A program made the position numbers and the translations under genes. Below are positions 22,880 to 32,800 of a DNA stretch of 34,917 nt, one piece after another. The notes beneath the pieces are model-generated. The model saw only the letters and a program-made list of their open reading frames with translations. It searched no databases and was not told the origin of the DNA. Origin of the DNA: an uncultured Blautia sp. (GTDB taxonomy: Bacteria > Bacillota > Clostridia > Lachnospirales > Lachnospiraceae). The stretch is from contig CAKROE010000019.1 of NCBI GenBank assembly GCA_934371915.1, positions 1-34,917 on the forward strand, written 5' to 3'. Every line of letters begins with the position of its first letter. Positions within the stretch are counted from its first letter, which is position 1.

Positions 22880-24511
22880 ATGAATGAGCAAAAAAGAAAA
22901 AATCCGAATGCCGGAATGACGCTTCTTGAGGTCATTATCGCAGTCAGTATTTTTTCCATAACGGCGATCGTACTCCTGCAGGCATTTGTTACTTCCGGAC
23001 GGATCAACCGTAAATCAAATCTTTATCTGGAGGCAACGACGACAGCACAGAACATCATGGAGGAAGTCAAGGCAAAAACTTTCATGGAAGTTTCACAGGC
23101 TTTTAACTATCCACTGGATCTGGACGGTAACACAAGGATCAATTTTCTGAATCCACAGAAAGACAAAATAAAAAGCGGCGAGCTTGGAATCCGCGAAGTA
23201 CTGAAGGCTTCCGGAAGCGGCGGAACAGTTTACAATTCTGTAAGTAAATACAGAGAAGGTATGGATGAATCCAAAGTGACTGCGTCTGTAATATCAACAG
23301 ATGATGGTAAGACCTGCAAATTTAATCCGAGAAAAAAAGGTTCCAATGCATCGAAATATTATTTCGAATTAACGAATGTGACAGCGAACCGGGAAACCTT
23401 TGATGCGCTGGTGGAATTTGACGGAAGCGAAAGCTCCGGCTACAAAGAGGCAGCAGCCACCGGTACCGGAGACGGTAAGAATGATTATCTTGCACCGAAT
23501 ATTTCTGATATGGACAGCAAGACAAATGCATTTCTGATCATGCCGCGTAACTGGGATGAAGAGGCTATGCAGCAGATGGTGGCAGGACAGAAAAGTGCCG
23601 CGATCGAGGCAATGAATACGGATGCCGGACAGAAAAGTGCCGCGATCGAGGCAATGAATACGGATGCCGGAAATAATGCGACAGACAGTGATACCTATCA
23701 GCCACTGGACTGGAAAGATGTCTACAAATATACAAAGAGAACGCTGCATATCAAGATCGAGGAGAGTGGCGGAACGGTCAGGGCAGAGGCAAGATATGTC
23801 TTAAGCGCGTACGACTATAAGAAATCCGGTGGAACAAAGTATGAAACCATGAGCCTCTGTCCATGTGGCGGCAAAGGTGAAGACGAAGATATAGCGGGAT
23901 GCTTCTGCACGTATAAGAGTGCGTATATACCATTTTACAGCTCTGAGACGGGGGAAGCTCTGAAAAATATTTTTATTTTTTATTATCCGAATTACAATTC
24001 AACCAGTGCGACAAATCCATATGACAAGATCATACTGGATAACACGACAAACTATGAAGTCAGTTTCTACGTAACAAAGCAGAGGGACGATACAAATAAT
24101 GAACCGACTTCCGCACAGGAAGCACAGTATCGTATGTCTCTGACCATCAATGAAAATCCGGCTGCGAGAAACAAGAGCAACTGGAACACAAACCCGAGCC
24201 TTTATAAGGCGGTTACGAAACTTCGCACAAATCTTGATTACAACATCAGCGATATGAACGAAGTGCTGAACCGTCCGAAGATCAGCCAGATGTCCCTGAC
24301 TTATCAGGCGGTTAATGATAAGGGCATCAATGGGGCAAAGGTGACAAATGCATCGGCAAAGAAAGTACTGGACTGCAACAGTCTGGATGACCGGGAAGCA
24401 GAGGACCGCATTTATACGGCGAAGGTAAGCGTGTACAAAGCGGGAGCGGCAGCGAAGAATTTTCCGGACAGTGATCTTGTCGTGACACTCGATGGCGCAA
24501 AAGAAGATTAA
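22880..24511 (+). CDS. Large minor pseudopilin (PilV/GspI-like N-terminus) with Cys cluster
   Basis: This 543-residue protein has a 12-residue leader ending in Gly, then MTLLEVIIAVSIFSITAIVLLQAF with Glu at mature position 5, so it is a prepilin substrate. The ectodomain is several times larger than a normal minor pilin. Residues around 236-263 are a tandem duplication of a 14-residue segment (GQKSAAIEAMNTDA). C327, C329, C341 and C343 form a compact CPC...CFC cluster that might bind metal or form disulfides. No known head domain is recognised. With the next three genes it forms a minor pilin set, probably at the fibre tip. Confidence 0.85.
   Translation: MNEQKRKNPNAGMTLLEVIIAVSIFSITAIVLLQAFVTSGRINRKSNLYLEATTTAQNIMEEVKAKTFMEVSQAFNYPLDLDGNTRINFLNPQKDKIKSGELGIREVLKASGSGGTVYNSVSKYREGMDESKVTASVISTDDGKTCKFNPRKKGSNASKYYFELTNVTANRETFDALVEFDGSESSGYKEAAATGTGDGKNDYLAPNISDMDSKTNAFLIMPRNWDEEAMQQMVAGQKSAAIEAMNTDAGQKSAAIEAMNTDAGNNATDSDTYQPLDWKDVYKYTKRTLHIKIEESGGTVRAEARYVLSAYDYKKSGGTKYETMSLCPCGGKGEDEDIAGCFCTYKSAYIPFYSSETGEALKNIFIFYYPNYNSTSATNPYDKIILDNTTNYEVSFYVTKQRDDTNNEPTSAQEAQYRMSLTINENPAARNKSNWNTNPSLYKAVTKLRTNLDYNISDMNEVLNRPKISQMSLTYQAVNDKGINGAKVTNASAKKVLDCNSLDDREAEDRIYTAKVSVYKAGAAAKNFPDSDLVVTLDGAKED
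23585..23668. repeat. Perfect 42-bp tandem duplication inside a minor pilin gene
   Basis: Positions 23585-23626 are repeated without change at 23627-23668. The unit is in frame and encodes 14 residues. A perfect in-frame copy suggests a very recent duplication and a length-variable site. Confidence 0.95.
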
Positions 24512-24529
24512 ACCTCCGGGGAGGAAGCA

Positions 24530-26929
24530 ATGAGAAACATCACAAAAACAAAAAGACAGCAGAATCAGGGATTTTCACTTTTTACCGTACTGATCGCGGT
24601 TTCTTTTGTGGGGATCCTTGGCCTTCTTGTACTTTATATCGCACTTTCGAATTTTAATATGAAAATTACAGACCTGAAGGGTAAGGACAGCTTTTATACG
24701 GCAGAACGCGCACTGGAGGAGATCCGTACCGGCCTGCAGGAGGATGTGGGAAATGCCATGTCAAAGGCTTATACGCAGGTTCTCGAAAGCTACAACGTAG
24801 AGAACCGTTCACAGGATTCTTCTATGGACAGGCAGCGCCAGAGCGAGTTTCAGGATTGTTTTATCACAGAACTTATGCGCACGCTCCGTGTGTCAAAGAC
24901 CGAAGATAATATTTATAATATCGAGAGACTTCGCGGATATGTGGATCTGGAGTATGACAACTCAAAAGAATCTCTGATCATCACCAATCCGGCCGGAAGC
25001 GCCCCTGTGATGAAAGCAGTCAAAAATGTCGGCAAAAATACAGAGAATAACGGAGTCCTTCTGAAAAATCTTAAGGTAATCTATGTAGATGAAAAAGGAA
25101 GAGCATCGATCATCTGTACGGATATCCGTTTGCTTGTTCCGGAAGTACAGTTTCCGACACCGTCCACCCTTCCGGATCTTATGAATATGATCGTTGTGGC
25201 GGATAAGGGTATCATCTGCGAGGGAACCGAAAGCACACCGACTTCTATCAATGGAAGTATTTATGCAGGTAATCTGCCGTCTGCACCGGATGCAGATTCT
25301 GAGACGAGCATTAAGGTAATACCGGGTGCGAGCCTTAATGTGGAATCCGGAGATAAGGTTGTGTGCAAAGGGGAGATTAGTGTAGGTCTGAATTCTACTT
25401 TTACAAGTGCCGGCAGTGTGAATCTGTGGGCACGTGGACTGCATGCAGATTCTGTACAGAATGTGAGTCTTTCCGGTTCGACTTATTTTGCGGATGACCT
25501 TACGGTCACAGGCAAAAACAACAACGTAAAGATCAGCGGCAATTATTATGGTTATGGTTCTTATGAATCAGCAACTTCGGATGACTGTGTGTCAAAAGAT
25601 CAGTATGAACAGTCCGGACTGACGGGAGCCGCTTTAAGCAGTGCAATCGTGATCAACGGCAAAAACACAACACTGGATCTTTCAGATACACAGAAACTGA
25701 TGATCGCCGGTCGAAACTATATTGCAAGCTCGAAGGTAAAAGCAAACAGCCAGACCAACACCAATGATGTAGTCACAGGCGAGAGTCTGACTGTCAAAGG
25801 CACACAGCTGGCATATCTTGCGCCGGCTGAAATCCTCGGAGCATCCGGAAATCCGATGACTTACAATGCTTATCTGACGCTTTTAAATGATGCGGATGAG
25901 ATTTCCGTCAACTGGGATACCGCTGTCGACAGCTGGGGTGGAAAGACTCTGCGCGATATCGGTGTGGACAGTACGAAACCGGTACAGGCAGTTTTTTATA
26001 ATGACAACAGTGAGACAGGATATGTATATTTTTATCTGAATTTCACGGATGCACAGAAATCAGCAGATTTTATGCAGATGTATTATCAGAACAATCCTAC
26101 GGTCAAAGCAAATATGGATAAATATCTTTCCTTTTATTTCGGAGGGGAAGACTCCGGAATCACGGTCAAAGATGCAGATTCCTATCTGCGCTATATCACC
26201 AACGGAAACGTACTTTCTTACAGCGGGGCAGATGCGCAGGGAAATATGCAGCAGGCAACCGGTGCAAATCCGGGCGAGAAGATTCTTCAGGAGCAGGTTG
26301 GTTATCAGAACAGCTGGTATGCACTGAACCGCAAGATGATCACAAGCTATGATCTTCTGAACAAAAATGTAAAAGAAGATGCCGAAGGTACAACACATGA
26401 TGAGACAGACGGTGAGCGCAGTGTATATGATAATCTCGTCAATGAAAAGAAAATGATCAATTACATCAATGATAATGTGACGGACGGCACAAAGAAATAT
26501 GTATTTACGGCAAGCGCTGAAGACGGCGGACTTATGGCAATCATGTACGACAACGGAGAAAGCGGTGCAAACAAGACTCTTGAAATCAGCCAAAGTGATG
26601 CCGACAAACTTCGTCTTGTGGTATGTACCGGCGATGTGGAGATTGAGGCAGGTGTGAAATTCCAGGGTATTATCATGGCAAAAGGAACAATTACCCTGAA
26701 AGCGGGTGCACAGCTTGAATCTGCACCTCTGGAAGCTGCAAGAGTATTTCAGGCGCAGATGAGTTCCTATGGAGACGGAACAAGCATTAAACCGCAGGAT
26801 TTCTTCTGGGAAGGCGACAAATATGTTCTCGGAAATTCTGCTTCGTCAGGAAAGAAAGATACGTTGAACGGTTCTGACACATACAGCATCGCGGACTGCG
26901 TGACTTATGAGAACTGGAAAAAAGAATAA
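24530..26929 (+). CDS. Very large pseudopilin lacking Glu5 (GspK/PilX-like tip candidate)
   Basis: This 799-residue protein has a 14-residue leader ending in Gly, then FSLFTVLIAVSFVGILGLLVLYIA. The residue at mature position 5 is Thr instead of Glu. Loss of Glu5 is typical of GspK-type pseudopilins that cap the fibre, so a tip position is inferred. The ectodomain has a long run of short strands with Gly/Asn/Ser turns (about 225-430: IVVADKGIICEGTE, VTGKNNNVKISGNYYGYGS), suggesting a beta-solenoid. A similar patch recurs near the C-terminus (GVKFQGIIMAKGTITLKAG). It is 18 bases after the preceding gene with a GGGGAGG ribosome site. No catalytic motif is seen. Confidence 0.82.
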   Translation: MRNITKTKRQQNQGFSLFTVLIAVSFVGILGLLVLYIALSNFNMKITDLKGKDSFYTAERALEEIRTGLQEDVGNAMSKAYTQVLESYNVENRSQDSSMDRQRQSEFQDCFITELMRTLRVSKTEDNIYNIERLRGYVDLEYDNSKESLIITNPAGSAPVMKAVKNVGKNTENNGVLLKNLKVIYVDEKGRASIICTDIRLLVPEVQFPTPSTLPDLMNMIVVADKGIICEGTESTPTSINGSIYAGNLPSAPDADSETSIKVIPGASLNVESGDKVVCKGEISVGLNSTFTSAGSVNLWARGLHADSVQNVSLSGSTYFADDLTVTGKNNNVKISGNYYGYGSYESATSDDCVSKDQYEQSGLTGAALSSAIVINGKNTTLDLSDTQKLMIAGRNYIASSKVKANSQTNTNDVVTGESLTVKGTQLAYLAPAEILGASGNPMTYNAYLTLLNDADEISVNWDTAVDSWGGKTLRDIGVDSTKPVQAVFYNDNSETGYVYFYLNFTDAQKSADFMQMYYQNNPTVKANMDKYLSFYFGGEDSGITVKDADSYLRYITNGNVLSYSGADAQGNMQQATGANPGEKILQEQVGYQNSWYALNRKMITSYDLLNKNVKEDAEGTTHDETDGERSVYDNLVNEKKMINYINDNVTDGTKKYVFTASAEDGGLMAIMYDNGESGANKTLEISQSDADKLRLVVCTGDVEIEAGVKFQGIIMAKGTITLKAGAQLESAPLEAARVFQAQMSSYGDGTSIKPQDFFWEGDKYVLGNSASSGKKDTLNGSDTYSIADCVTYENWKKE

Positions 26930-26959
26930 ATTTACAGAATAGAAGGAGGTGAGGGTATT

Positions 26960-27553
26960 ATGAAGCAAAAAAACAAAGGTTTTACACTGGTGGAACTGAT
27001 CATTGTCATTGCTATTTTTGCTATTCTTCTCGGAATCGCTGTGCCTTCTCTTAATTCGATTCTGGGCTTTCGGGTAAACCGGGCTGCCAATTCCATTGCG
27101 GCAGCTCTGGACAAGACAAAGACAGAGGCTTCGAATCGTCTGGTTGGCGAGATGAAGCTGGAAAAAAGAGAAGACGGTTATTATATCAGTTATTATCTTG
27201 ACCGCGGCAAAGTGGGCGTCGAGTCAAATGTAAAGCAGGATCAGCCGGAAAAAATTGCTCCGGCACGTACCATAATCAGCTATACAATCGATGACGGTAC
27301 AGAACAGGAACTTGCTGTGGGCGACGGCATTGTGATCACATATGACCGGGCAACCGGTGCGTTCCTCCCTCTGCAGGGAAAGGCATGGACGCAGAAAGCA
27401 ATTCTTTCGGTACTTGAAAACGGAGAAGATATACCGCTTACGAGAAGTGGTGCGTACTGTACAAAGATCACTGTCAGAGGCGGCGGACGTTATAAGACGC
27501 TGAATCTGATTCAGGAGACCGGCAAATATGAGATGGTTTCCGGACACTATTAA
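26960..27553 (+). CDS. Minor pseudopilin, GspH/FimT-like
   Basis: This 197-residue protein has a seven-residue leader (MKQKNKG), then FTLVELIIVIAIFAILLGIAVPSLNSIL with Glu at mature position 5. The head is small, as in GspH and FimT, with predicted strands such as GYYISYYLDRG and GDGIVITYDRATGAFLPLQG. It starts with a very strong AAGGAGGTGA ribosome site and lies within the minor pilin block. It would prime pilus assembly with the neighbouring large pseudopilins. Confidence 0.9.
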   Translation: MKQKNKGFTLVELIIVIAIFAILLGIAVPSLNSILGFRVNRAANSIAAALDKTKTEASNRLVGEMKLEKREDGYYISYYLDRGKVGVESNVKQDQPEKIAPARTIISYTIDDGTEQELAVGDGIVITYDRATGAFLPLQGKAWTQKAILSVLENGEDIPLTRSGAYCTKITVRGGGRYKTLNLIQETGKYEMVSGHY

Positions 27554-27620
27554 TTTTGTGTGAGATGAAATACATTCTGTATGAAATGCGATTTTATTAT
27601 TTTTTGGAGGAGAAGATCCT

Positions 27621-29798
27621 ATGAAGATAAGAAGAATAAAAAATACAGCAGAAAAGCTTAAGAACAGGGGAAGAACGCGGCAGACAGATAACCGGGGCCT
27701 GACTCTGATCGAGCTGGTCATTACGGTTGCGATCATCGCGATTTTTTCAGGTGTGGTGATGACATTTATCATGACCGGCAGCAATACATACAGAAGTACA
27801 TCCAGTAACGCAAAAGTGCAGATGGAGACACAGGAACTGGTTGACAGGATGGAAGACCTGATCATTGATACCAACAGAAGCCTTTATTATGCAAATGGTA
27901 CAGGCGAAAATACAGGCTCCGAGATCAAAAACGATATCAAGCAGAGCGGAGCCGGCAACAGTGACGGAAACAAGACTTTCATCGTCTGCAACGAATACAA
28001 AAATAACGACGGAAACACCAGCCAGTATATCTGTGATGTGATTGACTGGGACAAAGCAGATGCAACTGTTTATTACAGTCAGAGAGAATATACCGCGACA
28101 AGCAGTTCGGACGGGACAGGAAAAAATGATGCAGAGACAGCAGCATTTTCTGAGGATGAAGGAGATGTATCCGCATTTTCCCTGGATGAAGAAGACAGTG
28201 GAGAACAAAATGTGCGTAATGCCCGTACAAAGGTGAATCGTTCTGTACTTGCGACAGGTATTCTTGATTTTCGTGCAGATATTACCAAAGTAGAATCTGA
28301 TAATATTGTCCGTTTTCAGCTCAGCACGGAAAATGGAAAAAAAGAGATTGAGACACTGCACAGTGTCAGCCTTCGAAATAAAGTAAAAGTGAAGAAACCG
28401 GCAGATTCTGTTGATGATACGGAACCGACCGATGTGGGAATCCGTATTTCCTATGCACCGGCTTCCATGGATCCGGGAGCATCAGACAGGCTCGCATATG
28501 ATCTGAGCGGAAACGGAAGTATTGACCCGTCAACGATTACATGGAGCGTAGTCAGTGACGGAAAGAACGGAAGCTTCCCGGGCGAAGACCATACCAACGG
28601 CAAACTGACCATCAATGAAAATGCGTCAGGTTCAATTACCGTCCAGGTTTCGGTGAAGACCAGTTCCGGCAAGTGGATCACTTCCGCACCGGTGACGATC
28701 CAGATCACGGCGAAAGCGACACCGGCACCGACCGAGGCACCGGAACCGACTGCGACACCGGTACCGACAAGTACACCAGTGCCGACCGCAACACCAGCAC
28801 CAACAAGTACGCCAGTGCCGACACCAGTCCCGACAGATGGGGAGATTATCCTTGGCGCAGATGCGAAATATGATACAGTTATAGCAGGTGAAACGTATCA
28901 GTGTACAATCTATCATGATTATGGTTTCCGTTTTAAACCAAAAGATAGTGGTAATAATTATTCGGTAACATGGTCTTTGAAAGGACAACCGGCAGGCATT
29001 TCAATGGGAGGCGGTCAGAATACGGATCAAACAGTTTCTGTAAATGTAAATGCAGTGAATGGCTTTGTTTTGTGTGCGGATTATGTAAATCGAGACAGTG
29101 GAAAGACCGTGCATGTTGAAAGAGAATTTAAAGTAGCATCGAAGACCAAGCTTCAGCTCTGGGATGAGGACAATCACCAGATTGCAGAGAATGGTGAGGT
29201 CACTGTAACGAAATCTTATCAGCTGCGTGCATTAGTTGAAGTCTATGATGCGAGTGGAAATGTATCAGATGTTCCAATCGTAGCAAATAAAGCAGAAACG
29301 ACTGTACAGGCAAACTGGCAGACAGTGAATATGTCAGCAGATGGTCAGGGATGGACGTATGAACCGAAAAAACCGGAAAATGTAAAGATTACGCTTCAGT
29401 TGCGTAAATATACGGGAACCTTCTGGAGTGCAAACAACAATTTCCCAACAGATAATGCGGATTACAATGCAGCGTTTAATGCAAAAGCAGTACTTCCGGC
29501 ATATCATGCAGAGATTGTCGGTCCGGATAAGATTGGATATGACGAATCTGCAGAATTCTATCTGTTATTGACAGATGCAGATGGAAATCCGGTTGATGCA
29601 AAGGTCACATGGAGTGGAAATTATAATGGAACCGGTGGAAATATGACTCCAAATGAGACAAGAACAGGAGAAAATAATAAGGTAAGGTTTGACCCATATA
29701 ATAAGGAGAAAGAGGCTGTCTATCCAGTATTTGCTACGTATAAGATTCTGGATGCAGAAGTGACAGTTACAAAAAATATTACCGTTACAAATAAATGA
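27621..29798 (+). CDS. Large modular minor pseudopilin (PilW-like) with Ig-like domains and Pro/Thr hinge
   Basis: This 725-residue protein has a long 26-residue leader ending in Gly26, then LTLIELVITVAIIAIFSGVVM with Glu at mature position 5. The membrane-proximal part (30-260) resembles PilW/GspJ heads. Residues about 273-365 look like a bacterial Ig-like domain (ITWSVVSDGKNGSFPG, TVQVSVKTSSGKWI). Residues about 368-412 are a Pro/Thr/Ala hinge with TPVPTSTPVPTATPAPTS periodicity. The rest looks like further Ig-like strands (YSVTWSLKGQPAGISMGGG, AKVTWSGNYNGTGGN). After the hinge the codon choice changes: CCA, GTA and AAT become common where CCG, GTC and AAC dominate before. That suggests an exchangeable C-terminal head. 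Confidence 0.85.
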   Translation: MKIRRIKNTAEKLKNRGRTRQTDNRGLTLIELVITVAIIAIFSGVVMTFIMTGSNTYRSTSSNAKVQMETQELVDRMEDLIIDTNRSLYYANGTGENTGSEIKNDIKQSGAGNSDGNKTFIVCNEYKNNDGNTSQYICDVIDWDKADATVYYSQREYTATSSSDGTGKNDAETAAFSEDEGDVSAFSLDEEDSGEQNVRNARTKVNRSVLATGILDFRADITKVESDNIVRFQLSTENGKKEIETLHSVSLRNKVKVKKPADSVDDTEPTDVGIRISYAPASMDPGASDRLAYDLSGNGSIDPSTITWSVVSDGKNGSFPGEDHTNGKLTINENASGSITVQVSVKTSSGKWITSAPVTIQITAKATPAPTEAPEPTATPVPTSTPVPTATPAPTSTPVPTPVPTDGEIILGADAKYDTVIAGETYQCTIYHDYGFRFKPKDSGNNYSVTWSLKGQPAGISMGGGQNTDQTVSVNVNAVNGFVLCADYVNRDSGKTVHVEREFKVASKTKLQLWDEDNHQIAENGEVTVTKSYQLRALVEVYDASGNVSDVPIVANKAETTVQANWQTVNMSADGQGWTYEPKKPENVKITLQLRKYTGTFWSANNNFPTDNADYNAAFNAKAVLPAYHAEIVGPDKIGYDESAEFYLLLTDADGNPVDAKVTWSGNYNGTGGNMTPNETRTGENNKVRFDPYNKEKEAVYPVFATYKILDAEVTVTKNITVTNK
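28720..28843. repeat. Low-complexity Pro/Thr hinge-coding repeat
   Basis: Imperfect short repeats of CCGACC/ACACCGGTA type encode the Thr-Pro-X-Pro hinge of the modular pseudopilin. The repeats are purine-pyrimidine mixed and prone to slippage. They lie exactly at the boundary where codon style changes. Confidence 0.8.
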
Positions 29799-29874
29799 GA
29801 AAGTTTGTTGGCTTTTTCGTTTGAGGTGTATTTGACGAGAATTGTTTTGGCAAAATCAGGAGGCAATTTTATAC

Positions 29875-32800
29875 ATGAAATTCAAACACAAGAAACTTTT
29901 TATCTCCGGCACGGCGGTGGCTGCCGCCGGTGCACTGGGAGTGGGCGCGCTTTTGCAGTCGGTGCTCTCAGTGCAGGCATCATCCGAGATGATGCCCGGT
30001 ATTGAAACCATTGTAAGCGAAAACACAGAGGATGATCCATTCCGTATTCTGGAACTGGTTGATTCCAGTGAAAATGCGGAGATCGGATATTACATATCGG
30101 GGCAGGAGCCAAGTCTGAAATTATATCAATATCAGTATACAGATGCGGACGGGAATACGCAGACCGTACATTTTTCCACGATAAAGGATGCACTGAGCAA
30201 ACTACCGGAGAAATACAGGACGGAATTTGTCATGAACGTCCGGCTGGATGATTCCGGACAGATTGATGAAAGTATAAGCACCGGAATCAAAAAAATCAGA
30301 GATGCGGCGGGCAATGACACGAGTCAGTATCCGTTGTCGTTGTCTGATTATCAGGAAAAATATTTCCTTTCGGACGGCGACGATGCTTCGGACTGGACAA
30401 AAGTTGATCTGACAGATTTTGACGGCAATTCCCGTACGGATACGGTAACAGTCAACGGTTCTTATGTCGAGAATACTGCCGGTACCGGTGATTACACAAA
30501 AGGCGATCAGGAATATTATCCGATCCGAAATGATGTAGATGCAGATAAGCAACAGACGGAAAAATTTCGCGAAAACATCCAGAGCTTTGAAGAATCGACA
30601 GGCAGTAATGCACGCGGAGCTTATTATCTGGAGTTTGAAAAAGTACCGAATACCAAGATCAACAATGCACTTGCAGATGAGAATGACAAAGGACAGAAGT
30701 CGCTTCTTCCGGAATATGATTATGCGAATGGCAGATACGGCTATTACCAAAATGTCTATACAACTCTGACAAAAGAAATTACGGAGCAAATCAACAACAA
30801 TGATTATCAGTTCCCCGGAGAAAAACCGGATGAAGTAGATGAAGGCAAGGCTGTTCTTGTGCGGGACATTCCGAAGGAAGCAGTGGAGACGACGAGTACC
30901 GTATCGGATAACAGTGGCTTTGACGGGGAAAACGGTCAGGCAGCAACGGATACAGAAAATTTCGGTACGGAAAGTTCCGGCACAGAAGACTCTAATAGCG
31001 CGGATTTTTCTACAGGTACAGATGCGTTTGAATCAGAGGAAAGTGCTTCTTCCGACAGCAGTGAAAATACGGTTTCTGATTCTGGCAGTGACAGTTCTGA
31101 TGACATTACATTTGATAATTCTTATGCAAACGATGAGAGCAGCGGTTTTTCAAGTGATGAAAGCGGTGTTGATACACAGTCTTTTGACGGACAGCCGGAA
31201 TTTGTACAGCAGTCTTATGTGCGTACAGTAGAAATGTCTGATGCAGATGCATTCAGCGACAGTGATGCATTCTCAGATTCTGAATCAGAAATTTCTAATG
31301 ACGGATCTTCTTCTGTGGATATTCAGTCAGATAGCGGAGAAGAGTGGAACGAGTACAGTGGAGCGACTGCAGACGATGATGTTTCCGGGCAGGATGCAGC
31401 CGGAACAGACAGCAATGCAGAGGCTGTTTTTCAGACAATTCTGGGAGAGTTTGTAAATGAAAAAGAAGCAGGATCGCAGGCAGATCCGTATGTATATGTC
31501 GGTGAAAATATTGATCAGTATCCGAACTACAAATATACGATGATCGGTGATCTTGCTTATATTGAAAAGAATGTAATCGATCTTGCGCAGAACCCAAATG
31601 TAGATCTTAAAGAGGGAAGCATTGCACTTGACAATGATGAGTACTGGTATTATCAGGAAGTAAATGGAAAACTTACCAGATCCGAAATCTCTATTGTAAC
31701 CGGACGAAGTGCCGTTCCTTATAATGAAATTCAGAAAATTTCAAGTGAGCTTTCTTATAATTATTACTATCGTGTATCTAAAGTGTATTTCTGCTGTGAA
31801 TTAAATGCTGCAGAGGGCGAGGATGCACTTTCGTACAGTTATTTCGGATGGTATTATCCAAACTACCCGGACAATCAGGATGTCTACCTTCCGGTTTCTG
31901 ACGGAGAAGAGGCAACACACTATATATCCGAGGCAAATTACAGCCTGACACCGGGGACTGGAAACTATGATTTCACACCGGGGGGTGATGCGGCTGCGTC
32001 CGTGCAGGTAAACAGCTTTTATTATCAGGGTGGTTATACAAACAATGACTGGTTCAAAAAATATGTTTTCCATCTGAATCCAAAAGCGGATGCCGACAGC
32101 GCAGACGGGGAATTTGAGAATTTTGGAATTGAAGTCGATACGAAGCTGGCTTCGGACGGCACAACAACTGCGTATGCTCCGGCAGTCACCGGGGACAGTC
32201 CGCCAGGAAATGATACTGCGGCAAATTCTGCACAGGATGAGGAGCAAGCGGTTGTACTTGAATCGGAAGATACATTTGGAGACGACACGACAGAGCAGAC
32301 AGATGTCAGCGAAGAAGTTCTGGAATCCGGTGATACAGAAGATGGTGCCGGTGAGGATGAAACGGACATCGATGTAGAGCATAATGCAGATGAATCAGAG
32401 AATATTGATGCAGAAGACATTGCTGTAGAAGACGGTGATACGCAGGAAGATGAGGAAGACGCTGATGTGCAGGCACAGGATGACGGAGTCAGTGTATCAG
32501 ACAGTTTTGCAGATACACTTGATAACTATGACCTGATTTATGTGAATGGTACTCTTTCTTCTGATGTAGCTGCTGCGATTGCAGCAACTTCCATTCCGTG
32601 TATTGTCAACGGTTCCAGAGTGAATGAGACTGCGTTTACCGATGCTTTTTCGAAGTTTGTGAGGAATGAGACAGAAGATGCAGACGGACATTACGTAAAT
32701 ATGTATATGTACTTTTTCAAAAATACGTTTGCGGGAACAGAAGGGGATTACAATCTTGTAAATACTTCTTTCCATAAGAATTTCAACAGAGATTCAGCTT

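Noticed and set aside
30539..32377. Several 70-130 codon plus-strand frames inside the giant gene
   Set aside because: They lie in other frames of a continuous 1681-codon reading frame that has a signal peptide and ribosome site.
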